Assembly (NCBI GenBank): GCA_963971425.1
Contig: OZ020517.1
Span: forward strand, 870,501 to 934,500
Reading direction: 5' to 3'
From: Bryoerythrophyllum caledonicum
Lineage: Eukaryota; Streptophyta; Bryopsida; Pottiales; Pottiaceae
DNA length: 64,000 nt
Shown: in pieces, positions 10,814 through 21,041 of the stretch
Position numbering within the stretch: the stretch's first letter is position 1
How the letters are laid out: the number at the start of each line of letters is the position of its first letter
Notes under the pieces: generated by a model
Database searches by the model: none
The model's input: only the letters and a program-made list of their open reading frames with translations
What the model was told of the DNA's origin: nothing
Translations under genes and position numbers: made by a program

Positions 10814-11603
10814 TTAACCCTTTAGCGCCCAGGAAGCCCGAAATGGGACTCTGGAGGTGCTAAAACTCAAATTGCATGAAATCCATGAGGAACTAGGCTT
10901 CGATATACCGGGTTCAGATTTGCGCACTCGTAACACCAACACTCTCCAACAATCAGATCATGATTTGGATTTGTAGAACTCTTGGAAAAGCTAGGAATAC
11001 AACACAAAATGCACTAAAATACAGTGGATACTATGGCACATCCTATGTTCTATTTCACACATATGCACATCGATTTTGGTCTTAAATTTTGATTGAACTT
11101 TTTCTTTCAGACATTCTTCATTGTTTTGTGATTGTTGATCTCTCTCCTCACATACAAAACTTCGGTTTTGATTTGTATAAGGTTGGAACATTTTTGTATA
11201 CAATCAAGTAGAAAAAAGCAAAAAAATCACCAATAATTGTGTATAAATATTTTCTTCACATATGATATGTCAATGCAAAGCTATCAACCTAGTGCACATG
11301 TGAACTGCTCTAATTCAAAGTTTAAAAAATCTTGCAAGAATCTACTGATGGTTTAAGTAGTACACCCTCCAAATTCTACAGTTTTCACTACAAATATACG
11401 ATAACATTAAACACTATAATCTATTCCATCAACTATTCGATGCTGTGCAAAATTTCTCCAAAGTTGAGGTCATGGGTTAAGTTCAATTTTGCAAGGTTAG
11501 ATATTAATAGTAGGCATTGTATTTCCATCAAATCCGGTTCAAAGAAAAAAATCAGCAGAAATCTTGGTTTTTCAAGAAACATTCCTAGGCGGAAAAGGGT
11601 TAA
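10814..11603 (+). mobile_element. TTAA-flanked element, family 3, copy J1
   Basis: TTAA (10814-10817), then CCCTTTAGCGCCCAGG; the right end is CCTAGGCGGAAAAGGG, then TTAA (11600-11603). The imperfect inverted ends are about 20 bp. The 782 bp interior matches 24520-25290 in reverse orientation: shared blocks are TATGATATGTCAATGCAAAG and ATTTTTGTATACAATCAAGT. It directly abuts R2, sharing the right-hand TTAA. No coding capacity recognised. Confidence 0.7.
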
Positions 11604-12325
11604 TCCTCAATTGTCCGAGGAGCCAAAATGTGGCTTTTGGATGACTTTGAATGCATGATATTAGATGAACATTGAAGAATTATAGTTTTTCATTCAAATC
11701 TTTTTAGGAGAGTTCATTGATTGTGTCAGCATTAGATGATGATGAAACTTGCCTTACTGAGGTATTCATATTTTTCTAGAAAAGGCAATGTATTGTGATA
11801 CGGATCTCAATATTACAGTAGTGAACTTTAGAAATTCCTAGCTTTCGCTCTAAAACTAAATTTAAGTCATTAAAATGTTCTTTTTTGAATTTGAGTCCAA
11901 TTGATGAAAGGAAGCAAAAGAAGTCTAGTTTCCACTCCATTTTGGAATTTTAAAGAGTCCATATAATTGAATAAGTAATTGCAATTTATACATTGGGCCT
12001 ATAAACATGGTTGACTAATTTTCTACCTTTAGCCAAACACAAAAGTTTCACTTTATACCACTAATTTTGGCACTATAATGTACACCTTTGGTGCAATGTT
12101 TAGAATTTTTAAGCATAGTTGTATCTAATAAGGATTTTCTTCACTTTTTCTTCGGATCTTCAAAATAATTTCAAATTTTCAAATCTTTGTGACATATACA
12201 AGATATGTGATTTGATCTTAGAATAACAAAAATTCCACTCGTATTTAATGAAATATTAGAGCACACAGTTGAATGGAAGCTGGGAATGATGCCACGCTCA
12301 ATGGCTCAAACATTCCAGAGATAAA
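11600..12325 (+). mobile_element. TTAA-flanked element, family 2, copy R2
   Basis: Starts at the TTAA shared with J1 (TTAATCCTCAATTGTCCG) and runs through the same blocks as R1 and R3. The right end grades into the 25 bp tandem array at 12316-12440, whose unit (GATAAAAAGGCTTTAACGTT) resembles the element terminus itself. Confidence 0.55.
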
Positions 12326-12440
12326 AAGGCTCTAACGTTCTAGGATAAAAAGGCTTTAACGTTCGAGGGATAAAAAGACTTTATCGTTCCACGGATAAAA
12401 AGGCTATAATGTTTCAAGGATAAAAAGATTCATTTGAGGT
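12316..12440 (+). repeat. 25 bp tandem array
   Basis: About five units of the type GATAAAAAGGCTTTAACGTT plus 4-5 bases (CTAG, CGAGG, CCACG, CAAG), period 24-25 bp, diverged at a few positions each. Confidence 0.8.
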
Positions 12441-13369
12441 TAATGGAGGTTAAATAGAGTCTTCTCATGGGGAGCAATGGATAAATGGATGCAAAGCTAA
12501 TATTGTTGAATAAAAAGGTTGTCTACAAAATCTCCTTAGTATTGCATCAAAACATAAAACTGAAATAAGAGCAAACTATCAAGATGAAGTTATGAGTAAT
12601 CCAACGAATATGCTACAATTTACATCCAAGCTAGCTACTACTTGGTATACTCGTTGGTTGTTTGCCAATTGTAGTGAAGAAAAAACCAAAGAAATATGAA
12701 ATTTGATGAGGGTTGTATGATTTTCCTTCTTTTGGAACTCACAATGTCCCAAAGAGTTGTTGAGGTCCATATGAAGAGAGTCAATTATAAAGTTAATTAT
12801 AAAGTGAGGGATTTGAGATGATCCCTACATGTATATTTTTTAAAATCACAAATTGTCATGTAACACATGATGTGGTCCTATGAGCCCTTGGCATTTAATA
12901 AGTGTAGGTATGGAGGACGGTGGTTTTGGTTTGAAGGAGCTCTCTTATCCTATAAAGGACCAAGACCATGTTTCACCAATTCCACCCTAAAACTGCCTCT
13001 CCAAGATGAGACGTCGCAAGACTAATTTAAACATTGTTTTACTATTTTCAACCGTAGGATCTTCGAGTTCACTACTACAAGGACACTTGCAAAACATTTT
13101 GTAAACTTTAATTGCCCGGATTGCAAGATACACTCATTTATAGAGTGCAATTTTGTTTTATTCTTCCCTTTGCAAATAAGATCAACATACTGTGACTTAA
13201 GATAATGACATATTTTTACACTACACATTGCATAAATTTTATAGATCCGTGTTCTACCTTGTGTTAGGTCCTAGTACGCCAAAAATCTTAAGGAATGGAG
13301 TTGTTTACAATAAGAAAAGTAAACTTGCAATGACTAGGGGTATATAAAGTGGCTCTTTACTTGTGGTAA
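12441..13369. other. AT-rich; fragment of TTAA family 1 near the right
   Basis: No gene. About 13040-13290 resembles the inverted family 1 order (CCGTAGGATCT, AAACTTTAATTGCCCGGATTG, TTTTTACACTACACA), so it is a decayed fragment of that family. The remainder shows nothing I can name. Confidence 0.5.
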
Positions 13370-14660
13370 TGAGGTTTTATCACTTGCCTCATTGAGATAA
13401 TCATGTTTGATCTAAAAAAGATTTTTAAAAACTCTAATCTCACTATAATAGTGAATTTTAGAAACATTTAAATTTTGCTCTAAATATGAATTGAGCCATA
13501 AATTTAATATTTCTTTGAATTTGAGTCCACGAATGAAATGAAGCTTATGAAGTCATGTTTCCATTCCACTTTGAAATTTTGGAAAATACATAAATTTGAA
13601 TAAGTAATTGCAAATTTAACTTTTGGCCTATAACCAACGTTGAGTAAAATTCCAATTTAAGCTAAACATATACGTTTCATTTACACCACAAGTTTTGGCA
13701 CTTTAATGTACATCTTTGATGAAATTTTCAATAATGTTAGCAAACTCTGTATTTGCATTCACTTGTTCTTCCAAAAAAAAAACCCACAATAATTTCTAAT
13801 TTTCACAAGAAAATCTATGATTTTGTAAACATAAACAAGACATGTGATGCAATAGTCATAGGCTCCTTCTTTTAGGGGTTCACCGATAAACGTTAGAAGG
13901 TGCCACTAGTGGTCCACAATATGCTTCATGAATGGTGTCGTATTTGAATATGTTAAGCTTGAGATTGATTGAAATGACCTCCAAACGAAAGATGTTAGGG
14001 CCGCTTCACACTTGATGGCCAAGTCGAGTGGCCGTCAATTTCCACCGATGAGAATACTAGAATGGCCAAAGTCCAGACTTTGGGCCTTCACACTAGTGCC
14101 CAAACTCCAAAGGCCATCGTCCTACATGGCAACACTTTCGGGTTGATTTGGCGCCAAAGCGACAGCCTCTCGAGCAAAACTTGGGTCGCCCATTACAGCG
14201 GACCCAAACTACAATCGAGAGTCCGTCGAATTTTTTAATAAAATAATAAAAAACTGACAAGATCTGGACCGTTAAATGAAATAGGCCGAATTTTTTGGCT
14301 AATTTCTTTGGCTAATATTTTTTGGCTAATTTTTTGGCTGATTTTTTTTGGTTGATTACTTCGAGCTGATTTTTTTTTGGCGTAATGATATGGGGTTTGA
14401 ACTTTGGACTTGGCCTTTGGGGCATCACACTACGACCGGCCAAACCTTCAATCTGTATTATTTAATGTATTTTTTTGGCAAAAAAAATTTGGCCTCTTGC
14501 CATAGTTTGACCACTCATTTGGACGGACGGTCACTAGACTTGGGCATAGTGTGAAGCTGCCCTTAGTTGAAGAATCTTCAATCCAAAGGTGCACGTCTGG
14601 GTAAACTTGAATACATTTGCTGTATTCTACGGAGTAAAATACGTGTCCGTACGTACGGAT
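13370..14660 (+). mobile_element. TTAA family 2 copy R3 with adjoining repeat L, split by MITE M1
   Basis: 13370-13885 matches R1 and R2 and ends CCTTCTTTTAGGGGTTCA, a degraded TTAA terminus. The following stretch (13895-13997, continuing at 14563-14660) matches repeat L at 46974-47175: GGTGCCACTAGTGGTCCACAA beside GGTGCTGTTGGTGGCCACAA, and TGAAATGACCTCCAA in both. M1 sits inside this repeat. Confidence 0.65.
13998..14562 (+). mobile_element. PIF/Harbinger-type MITE, copy M1, with TTA target duplication
   Basis: Left end GGGCCGCTTCACACTTGATG; right end ATAGTGTGAAGCTGCCC. TTA lies on both sides (13995-13997 and 14563-14565). The undisturbed version of the target survives at about 47075 (AAAATGTTAGTTGAAGAAT), where one TTA stands in place of TTA-element-TTA. 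The interior is homologous to M2. Confidence 0.92.
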
Positions 14661-15526
14661 CCGGAGAGAAGTGGAAGGGTTAAGCTGGTGATATTCGCGG
14701 GGCCAGTGCATGCGTAAGCGAAGGTAACACATTGGCGTCTCCGCAATGCATGTGGAGCAGCGGAGGAGCGTCGTGGGCGGCGAATCTGGAGCCTGGCAAC
14801 TCATCGCCATGCCAGGGTCCGGGGGTGTCAACGCCACTGTTGCCCCGGAACAAGCCGCGAGGACCGCACCTGATTAGTCGTACTACAGCACTGGAGCCGC
14901 GGTCTACTTACCGCGCAGGTGCCACGGCAATGCTGATTCTTGCATGCCACGCAAGAGCGGAATCTGTCCAGTTTCGGGGTTAAATATCAGGTTCCAACTT
15001 CTGTCTGATACTCCTCGTCCATGACAATGTCTTAAAGGCGACAGTGGACAGACTGGATGCTAGTGAATCCGAGGGCGTGGGAGGCGTTCGAGGGCTGCAG
15101 TAACTTTACTCATGGGGAATATCATCCTTAAGTTACTACATTCTCCACGAAACAGACAGCGAGCTAACGTTGAAATTCCTGCGTAATTATTCGCCCTCAA
15201 TTTGTGTGCCCACTGCCCACTGCACTGACATCCCCACTCCCCAAATTCTGTCGCGCCTGCGCTGGACTCGTTCAACGGCTCCACCTACCCGGCCGTATCA
15301 CTTGTCGGTGTGTTGTTACCGGCATGTGTCCCGCCCGCAGGTCGGTGCCGAGTCCGGGAAAGCTGGAGTGCCACTTACGCTTGTTGATTAGGACATCAAC
15401 GCAAGCTTTTGGAAATCTACAGGCTTTACAGTTCCAGGTTGACAATCTGTGGCATTGATTTACGTGGCCAGGCTGCCGCCCAGAACGTCCTCACATTGAT
15501 GGGGTTGTGTCCCTTCCACACCGGCT

Positions 15527-15667
15527 ATGAAGAAGCTCGCAGCTTTCCGCAAGCCTGTGCTGCAGGTCCATCAGTTGCTCCATTCCTTTGAAGAGCACAA
15601 GACCCTGCTGCCTGCGTTATCCACAGGAAAGAGCTACTGTAGTGGAGACGCAAATCTCAAACCCTAA
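15527..15667 (+). CDS. Short ORF, 46 residues, unidentified
   Basis: Starts MKKLAAFRKPVLQVHQLLHS, basic then amphipathic, ending ...NLKP at a stop inside a telo-box-like sequence. The residue composition is protein-like, but the ORF is short and no family is recognised. It could be an exon; a CAG lies at 15620-15622 within the frame (ATCCACAG). Confidence 0.2.
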   Translation: MKKLAAFRKPVLQVHQLLHSFEEHKTLLPALSTGKSYCSGDANLKP

Positions 15668-15743
15668 ACCCTGTCAATCTGCTTATCCAGTTGATTGCGA
15701 GATGTAGGACCCTTCAATATAAAATGTCAATCTGCCAATTCCA

Positions 15744-16016
15744 TGGCGGCCGAGGGACAAAGAACCTGCGAATTGGAAGTGAGCTTGGAAGAGCTTCAGC
15801 AAGCAACAGAACAAAATATGCGCAACTATATTGCTTGGTGCTGTCGCTGGGTCCACCATCCTAAAACCAGCGGAGGCTGTCGGCGAGGGGGGATATGGCG
15901 TCGTCCCCACCAGTTGCAGAAAAACAGAATCCGTGTCCTTTATCAGCTTCGTTGGAAAAGGCCTACCGAGGGTTCGTGAAACAGAGGACAGATCCTCACT
16001 TCCCAAATATTTCTGA
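15744..16016 (+). pseudogene. Coding remnant with a lumen-targeting-like segment, unidentified
   Basis: One frame gives MAAEGQRTCELEVSLEELQQ, then changes to the next frame, which reads ILLGAVAGSTILKPAEAVGE and GYGVVP to a stop at 16016. The second piece looks like a hydrophobic core followed by an Ala-rich cleavage-like site, as in thylakoid-lumen transit peptides, but the evidence is weak. Either a small intron joins the frames or this is a frameshifted remnant. No family identified. Confidence 0.3.
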
Positions 16017-16321
16017 CTCGTTTTCAGCTGCCCTAACGCTACCACAGAGCCCATTCCGTCCGCTACATACTTGACATGGACACTGCCTTAACCCAAATCA
16101 TCTCACAACATGTATATTACAGAGGAATCGACATATGAGAGAATCTCAGAATTCACATACATATATAAAAATGTATAAAATAATAGTACGAAAAATCGTT
16201 GGCCTCTATGGTAGAATCGATCAGAGAGGCCTGAAAAATGGTAGCTTGCAACATAAAAAATAAAAAATGACTTGCTCCAAGCATAAGCATATCTGTTCTA
16301 CCAAGCCTGATGAAAGAAAAC

Positions 16322-16478
16322 AAAGATTATTGGCCCTTGAAGGTAATTCTCTCGGATGAGACATATTCAAATAATTAAAAATGTATAATAGAAAACGCCT
16401 CATACACTGTATTACACATTTTCGAGCATTTGAATATATCTCATCTGACAGAAATCACTCCCAAAGGGCCAATAATCT
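16322..16478 (+). ncRNA. Long foldback (MIRNA-like hairpin) or small foldback element
   Basis: The left arm 16322-16371 and right arm 16428-16478 are inverted copies. The outer 15 bp pair perfectly (AGATTATTGGCCCTT with AAGGGCCAATAATCT), the inner 18 pair at 17 positions (GATGAGACATATTCAAAT), and a mismatched bulge of about 16 nt lies between. The loop is about 56 nt. Weaker pairing extends outward for another 15-20 bases. The geometry fits a plant microRNA precursor, but a foldback transposon remnant would look the same. I do not recognise a known mature microRNA in either arm. Confidence 0.35.
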
Positions 16479-16770
16479 CTATTGGTCATACCCATCTTCA
16501 ACACGTTTTGGGTGAAAAACTGCAGTGTGGAAGGTACACATGAATGATACCGCCATATAGTTAATAAAAATAAAATATATAGGAACGCAAACTATATCCA
16601 TGCCTAGGTCGAAGTCAAATGGCTCGAAGGTGTGTAGGTCGATGTTGCCAATTATGTTCCTTCAAGTACTTGGGGGGCATGAGCTGATTTCTAGACTAGA
16701 AGAATTGAAACCTAAAAACAGCGTGGGATACAACGCACTGCAAGTTTGTGCCAAGGCACGACCGTGATAT

Positions 16771-17513
16771 TCACGACATAAGATTCGGCTGAGAGCGCGG
16801 AGCTGCGTAACGCCAAGCATCCTCCTCGATTTTTCGCTTCTCCTTCCGCAACGAGTTCAGCAAATCCTCCAACAAAGCTGTGTTTCCAACCCACACCTCG
16901 TCAGACCTTTCAACACAACCCGAAAACCTAACACAAACTACGCAAACTTCTATCTCTCTAAAATCCTGAGATTGAACAGACAAGAAGATTGATCACTTCG
17001 ACATGAACCCAAAACCCTAATCGACGAAACACTAAATGGCTACTAATTCTTCGACATCGCGAGATTGAACAAAAAATGACGGTTGATCACTTCAACAAGA
17101 TCCAAACCCTAATCAACGAAACCCTAAACAACTACCATCTCAAAGCTCAAAATCCAGAAACCGAGTTTCCCAATGAAACTGCATACCCACCTTGCTCAGT
17201 CTCGGCTTTGCGATCGAGAGTGAAAGTGAGGTCATCCGCCAACCGATCCAGCGTGCTCGCCATGCCATTGTTCGCTGCCGCGCCCGACGTCGACGACGTG
17301 GGCGTCACCATGCCCTGCATCGCACCTGCCCCTTGCATAGCGAAATCACTCAAACGCCCTGTCCCAGCATCCACAAGTTGCGTCTGCCGTTGCAAACTCG
17401 CCAAGGACTGAAGGTGGTTATACCAACGGTCACCGAGCCGCTACAATCTCGTCACCCTGGTTTCGTTCACCTTTTCCTATGACCTTGTCTTCACCATCAC
17501 TGTCAGCCGGCAT
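16771..17513 (-). CDS. Predicted small protein (137 residues), coiled-coil C-terminus, unknown function
   Basis: A three-exon minus-strand model with consistent phases: 17513-17484 (MPADSDGEDK, ATG in a good context), 17407-17191 (SLASLQRQTQLVDAGTGRLS and on), 16937-16771 (stop TGA). The 3' splice sites are CCTTCAG and GCGTAG and the donors GTCATA and GTGGGT; the third acceptor is the least certain (another AG lies nearby). The middle is Gly/Ala/Ser/Thr-rich; the last exon has a charged helix (ALLEDLLNSLRKEKRKIEED) and ends WRYAAPRSQPNLMS. No family recognised. Codons favour G/C at third positions, unlike the AT-rich surroundings. It is divergent from the gene at 17755 across about 240 bp. 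Confidence 0.6.
16971..17133 (+). repeat. 92 bp imperfect tandem duplication with telo-boxes
   Basis: GATTGAAC, GTTGATCACTTC (GATTGATCACTTC) and AAACCCTAATC are repeated at 16971 and 17063 with the same spacing. It lies mainly in the predicted second intron of the 16.77-17.51 kb gene. AAACCCTAA telo-boxes are common near plant transcription starts, so this may be an alternative promoter or leader. Confidence 0.55.
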
Positions 17514-17754
17514 CTCAGATTCCGTTTACACGTTGCTGGAAAACTCTTGTAAAGGCTAGGACCATGATGGTGGATCTCAAATCAACATTCTCGTTTTCCC
17601 TCGCGAAATATTAGATTGCAAAACCGGTGGTGAAATTGTGTGAGAATTGCAGCATTTCAGATTACACTGTCTGGAGGATCTTCGGAGGAAATGATAGTCC
17701 ATGTGAATGAGATTGCAATGAACCGTCTCGGAAGCGTGGTGACATTGGAATGAA
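17514..17754. promoter_or_regulatory. Putative bidirectional promoter between two divergent genes
   Basis: 241 bp separate the minus-strand ATG at 17513 from the plus-strand ATG at 17755. No clear TATA box was seen. Inference from layout only. Confidence 0.35.
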
Positions 17755-18221
17755 ATGGTGGCGCATTACCAGTACTACCCGCGGTCGGTGTCGTGGCAAG
17801 TGGCGAGCGTGCTAAACCCGTCACTGCAGAACTCGCTGCCGTCGAGTCAGCTGTCGAGCCACAGCCGGGAGAAGCGGGAGAGGGAGGGGGCGAAGGACGA
17901 CGCAGCGAAACCACAGCCGCCGCCGCCGCCGAGCACGGCGTTCCAGGCGTGGCAGCAGGAGGAGGCGGAGGAGAGCAGGCAGCGGTTGACGCTGCCGCCG
18001 CAGTACGTGAGCCCGGACGAGCTGTGCAAGGCGATGCCCAAGTACAGTCGGCTCAAGGCGATGCCCAAGTACAGTCGGCTAAAGGGGCGGCCCAAGACCA
18101 ACGGCGCGGGGCAGCCCGTGGCGCTCTCAATCGCCAGCGCCACCGACCCCGCGCTCATGAGCCCCCGCTACGACCTCGCCGCCGCCGCCAGCCCGCGCTC
18201 CCACGACTCCGCCTCCGCCAG
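17755..18221 (+). CDS. First exon of an unidentified protein with a 9-residue tandem duplication
   Basis: An open frame from MVAHYQYYPRSVSWQVASVL to a good donor (CCAG/GTCAGT at 18221/18222), about 155 residues with two bases carried over. The frame has strong G/C third positions, which supports coding. Features: a charged REKREREGAKDD stretch, a poly-Pro run (PQPPPPPST), and a perfect tandem duplication KAMPKYSRL at about residues 92-110 (the 27 bp unit at 18031-18057 and 18058-18084, one base different). The C-terminal part is Ala/Ser-rich. The next exon is not found; downstream DNA to 20 kb is repeats. Without splicing the frame would run to 18366. Not a family I recognise. Confidence 0.5.
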
Positions 18222-18374
18222 GTCAGTACAATCGCATGCCTCCAAACACATCTCATTCTTCCAACAAACCGTTTTTTCATGTGATCGGCGTGAATTTGTG
18301 CCTGTTTATCTCATTTCTGGAGACAACACTGATAGCCGCTCAGTCTTAGAAGAAGTATGGCTGTGAGCTCGATT

Positions 18375-18845
18375 AGAGCATCCCCACCTTCGCACTTGAA
18401 GCAAGAATGAAGCGCCAAAATTGGGTGTGGCCCTTTTCAAAAGTATGAAGGTCATGGAAGGGCATGCTCAAACTATACCGTACCCGAGGGTCGGATTCGG
18501 CTTTAAATATTTCTTAAAATACCTGTCAATTTTTTTGGGAAATATTCAATTTTTAACATGGTGGGAAAATGGATTTTAGAGAATGTTCTACTTTTAGAAC
18601 TTGGCAGAATTCCTATTTTTAGAAATAAATAATCATTCGGCACAAGAGTGCCGAATTCGACCCTCGGGTACCGTGTACGTGTGAGATTCTCTTGAAGCTA
18701 TGGTTCTTTTGGTTCTCTTTTGATTGGTTGTCATTTGATTCTGGTTTATGTTGGTGTATAAACCATGGGGTACTCCAAGTTTGAAGGGTTGTGTAAACAA
18801 TATTCAATTCTTGTTTGAAGTGCAACTATGAGGATGCCCTCAGGC
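18375..18845. mobile_element. Foldback/MITE-like element
   Basis: Inverted blocks: TACCGTACCCGAGGGTCGGATTCGGC at about 18477-18502 mirrors GCCGAATTCGACCCTCGGGTACCGTG at 18650-18675. Outer ends TAGAGCATCCCCACC and TGAGGATGCCCTCA are roughly inverted. No target duplication was identified and no ORF. It lies just downstream of the 17.76 kb exon, so possibly in its intron. Confidence 0.5.
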
Positions 18846-19251
18846 GGCAACGGTATGGTATAATGGTCTTCATGTGGTAAGATTTTATATAACATGCCGA
18901 GTACTGTCCAAGGGGGTGTCACATCTCTTGATCCTTATTCTCAGAATCTCAACCTTTTGAGAATAGTTAGTGTGGCACTTCCCCATAAAAATTAGGGGAT
19001 CCACTCTTTGAAATTTGAGAATGGGCATTCTTCACTTCATAAGATAAATAAATTCCTTAAACCCATTATTTTCACTTCTTTTCAACCAAAATACCTATTT
19101 CCAATCATTCTCAATCTTCATAGATGGTTTATATGGGATGTTATGTGGTAAAGTATAGAGAATGACTCCCATTGTATTCTATAAATCCTTTTGCCCATTC
19201 TCAATCTTCACATAATCTTCCTTTTGAAAACATTGGTGTGACACCTAACAA

Positions 19252-19475
19252 TTAACCCCTAAAGGACTAAATGTACCTACAGGGTACAAGTCTTTCTACT
19301 TTGACTGCAATTATCTTTCAATCCATATAGTCAAATTTCACAAAACTTTTGCCACATCATCTCATATAAGTTTAGAAGATGATCCTATGGTTTTATTCTC
19401 AAAAAGTTCTTCTTGGCAGTTTTTAATCAATGGAGTAGAAATTCCTCTAAAATACCTTGGTCTTTTAGGGGTTAA
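19252..19475. mobile_element. Small TTAA-flanked MITE (224 bp)
   Basis: TTAA, CCCCTAAAGGAC at the left; GGTCTTTTAGGGG, TTAA at the right. Same terminal repeat as the 950 bp family 1 elements but only 216 bp inside, so probably an internally deleted derivative. Both TTAA sites are intact. Confidence 0.8.
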
Positions 19476-20593
19476 GGTACTAGTAACATCTACAATAGCT
19501 TTGATAGTATGTGAATAGTAAACTTTTCCATGAACTTCATGTGCAATTCCTAGTTCAAGTTGTTTAACTCTTGAGCTTTAAAGACATACCTAATGGAAGA
19601 ATTAAGAAGAACTCTAATCATTTTTAGATATGGTTAAGACGGGTTTAAGTGTTTATTTTTTTAATCCAATATAATCTTGAGAGAAAAGGGGTGACTATAT
19701 GAAGCTTGCTTGATGATTATATGTTGGTGTATGTGTGGATATTTATTAGCGTATTTTTGTAAGTTAGTGGTAATTTTTACGGTTATGGTTAATATGCCTA
19801 CAAAAGTTGGCATATATGCTAGCATGTACGGGCCTCCAATGCCTCATGTTGAAGGCTTAAGGTATATATAACACCAATAAATGAAGCATGATGATTGCAA
19901 TCTAATAAAGTGATGGAAATTATTGATACACTTGATTCTTTAGAAAGATCTACAAAGGCTCTAAGTTTGATTGTGAGTTTGATTAGGCATTTATGGTGTA
20001 TGTTGGTTCTTATATGGTAAAATTTCACAATACTTGATTATTTTGGAGGTATTGTCAAATCTACAGTAGTTTTGATGGTCTCAATATAATTAAGATATAT
20101 TTGTATTTTTAACTTACAACCAAATTCCAATATTCTCCACCCCCTATTCTTCCAACCTTCTAGGATATATCTACTCATTATTGTTGTTTCTAGGGAGATT
20201 CAAGGTAGGTTCTTGACTTGTCAACAAAGGGTGCAACAAACAAAGTAAGTCCCACATCCCCTGCACAGTCACTTCTAATAACTAATTTTTTTGGTGAAAC
20301 TACGCCTCCAATAATTACACTGTCGAGCTGGTGCCAAATAGCAAATCCAAGCCTAAGATTTTTATGTTTTTGTTTTTTTCCCTTTTCTTTTCTTCAATGA
20401 AACTATATTTGAATGCAAGGAAAGATGGAACAAGAAGTTGAAGCCAAGAGAAAGAATTGAGGATGGTATGTACTATCTGAATCAACATATTTTTAATTCA
20501 TCATGCTTAACAATGCAAGTGTTACTTTGTTAGTCATGCCTTGAGTTATGAGTGGTATTAAGATGGTTTATCTTACAATTGTTGTTTGTTTAG
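19476..20593. other. AT-rich, no gene
   Basis: Contains diverged repeats of a motif of the type CACAATA-CTTGATTATT...ATCTACA-TAG-TTTGAT (about 20025-20080; related sequence near 19485-19510 and 21900-21950). Nothing else recognised. Confidence 0.45.
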
Positions 20594-20935
20594 AATCCGG
20601 TCAACGATTACTTCGTCTTTGCCACCGGTATCAACAAAGGGGTGTAAGGCGACGCCAATAAGTGCGACATTGTTGTCGTCAAAGCTAAGCACATTAGCAG
20701 AGTGCCTTGAGCAAGCGCCACAGGCAGTGGTTATGAAGTCTACAGCTCAAGGAAGTCCTTTGAGTCCTGCAAATAATATGTGGTTGCGATTCAGCTGCGT
20801 ACCAACACCACCCGTGGTATCGGAAGTACCAATTTTGACGACGGCCCTTTTGACATCGAAATCACATCCTAGATTGCAAAGACAACGGATACGTGGACCA
20901 CACCCACCTCAGCCCACTCTAGAGATGTATAAAAA
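20594..20935 (+). pseudogene. Decayed coding remnant, unidentified
   Basis: In the frame beginning AATCCGGTCAACGAT the translation looks like ancient coding sequence (NDYFVFATGINKGV, then GDANKCDIVVVKAKHISRVP, later LRTNTTRGIGSTNFDDGPFD) interrupted by several in-frame stops. The longer open frame in the neighbouring register has unnatural composition and is probably its shadow. No family recognised. Confidence 0.35.
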
Positions 20936-21041
20936 GGCATCACCAAACACGCATGCCACCAACACTGTGTGGAATGATCGCCGCGATACCTCTCGTGAGC
21001 AAACTAATCCATGCCAATCAATCCTCATTAAAAATGCATGA

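Larger units (their letters stand above)
14661..16060 (+). other. GC-richer island with exon-like scraps
   Basis: GC content rises sharply compared with the flanks. Several short plus-strand frames read like protein but do not join into a gene I can name: 14748-14876, 15527-15667 and 15744-16016. A telo-box-like AAACCCTAAACCC lies at about 15659-15671. This may be a decayed gene, exons of a divergent gene, or captured fragments. Confidence 0.35.

Noticed and set aside
16430-16478. Match to a known microRNA family (miR156/529- or miR477-like words in the arm)
   Set aside because: Only scattered short words agree; no full 20-21 nt mature sequence is present.
17793-18284. Gly/Ala-rich 163-residue ORF
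   Set aside because: Shadow frame of the 17755 exon, which has the better codon pattern and a splice donor.
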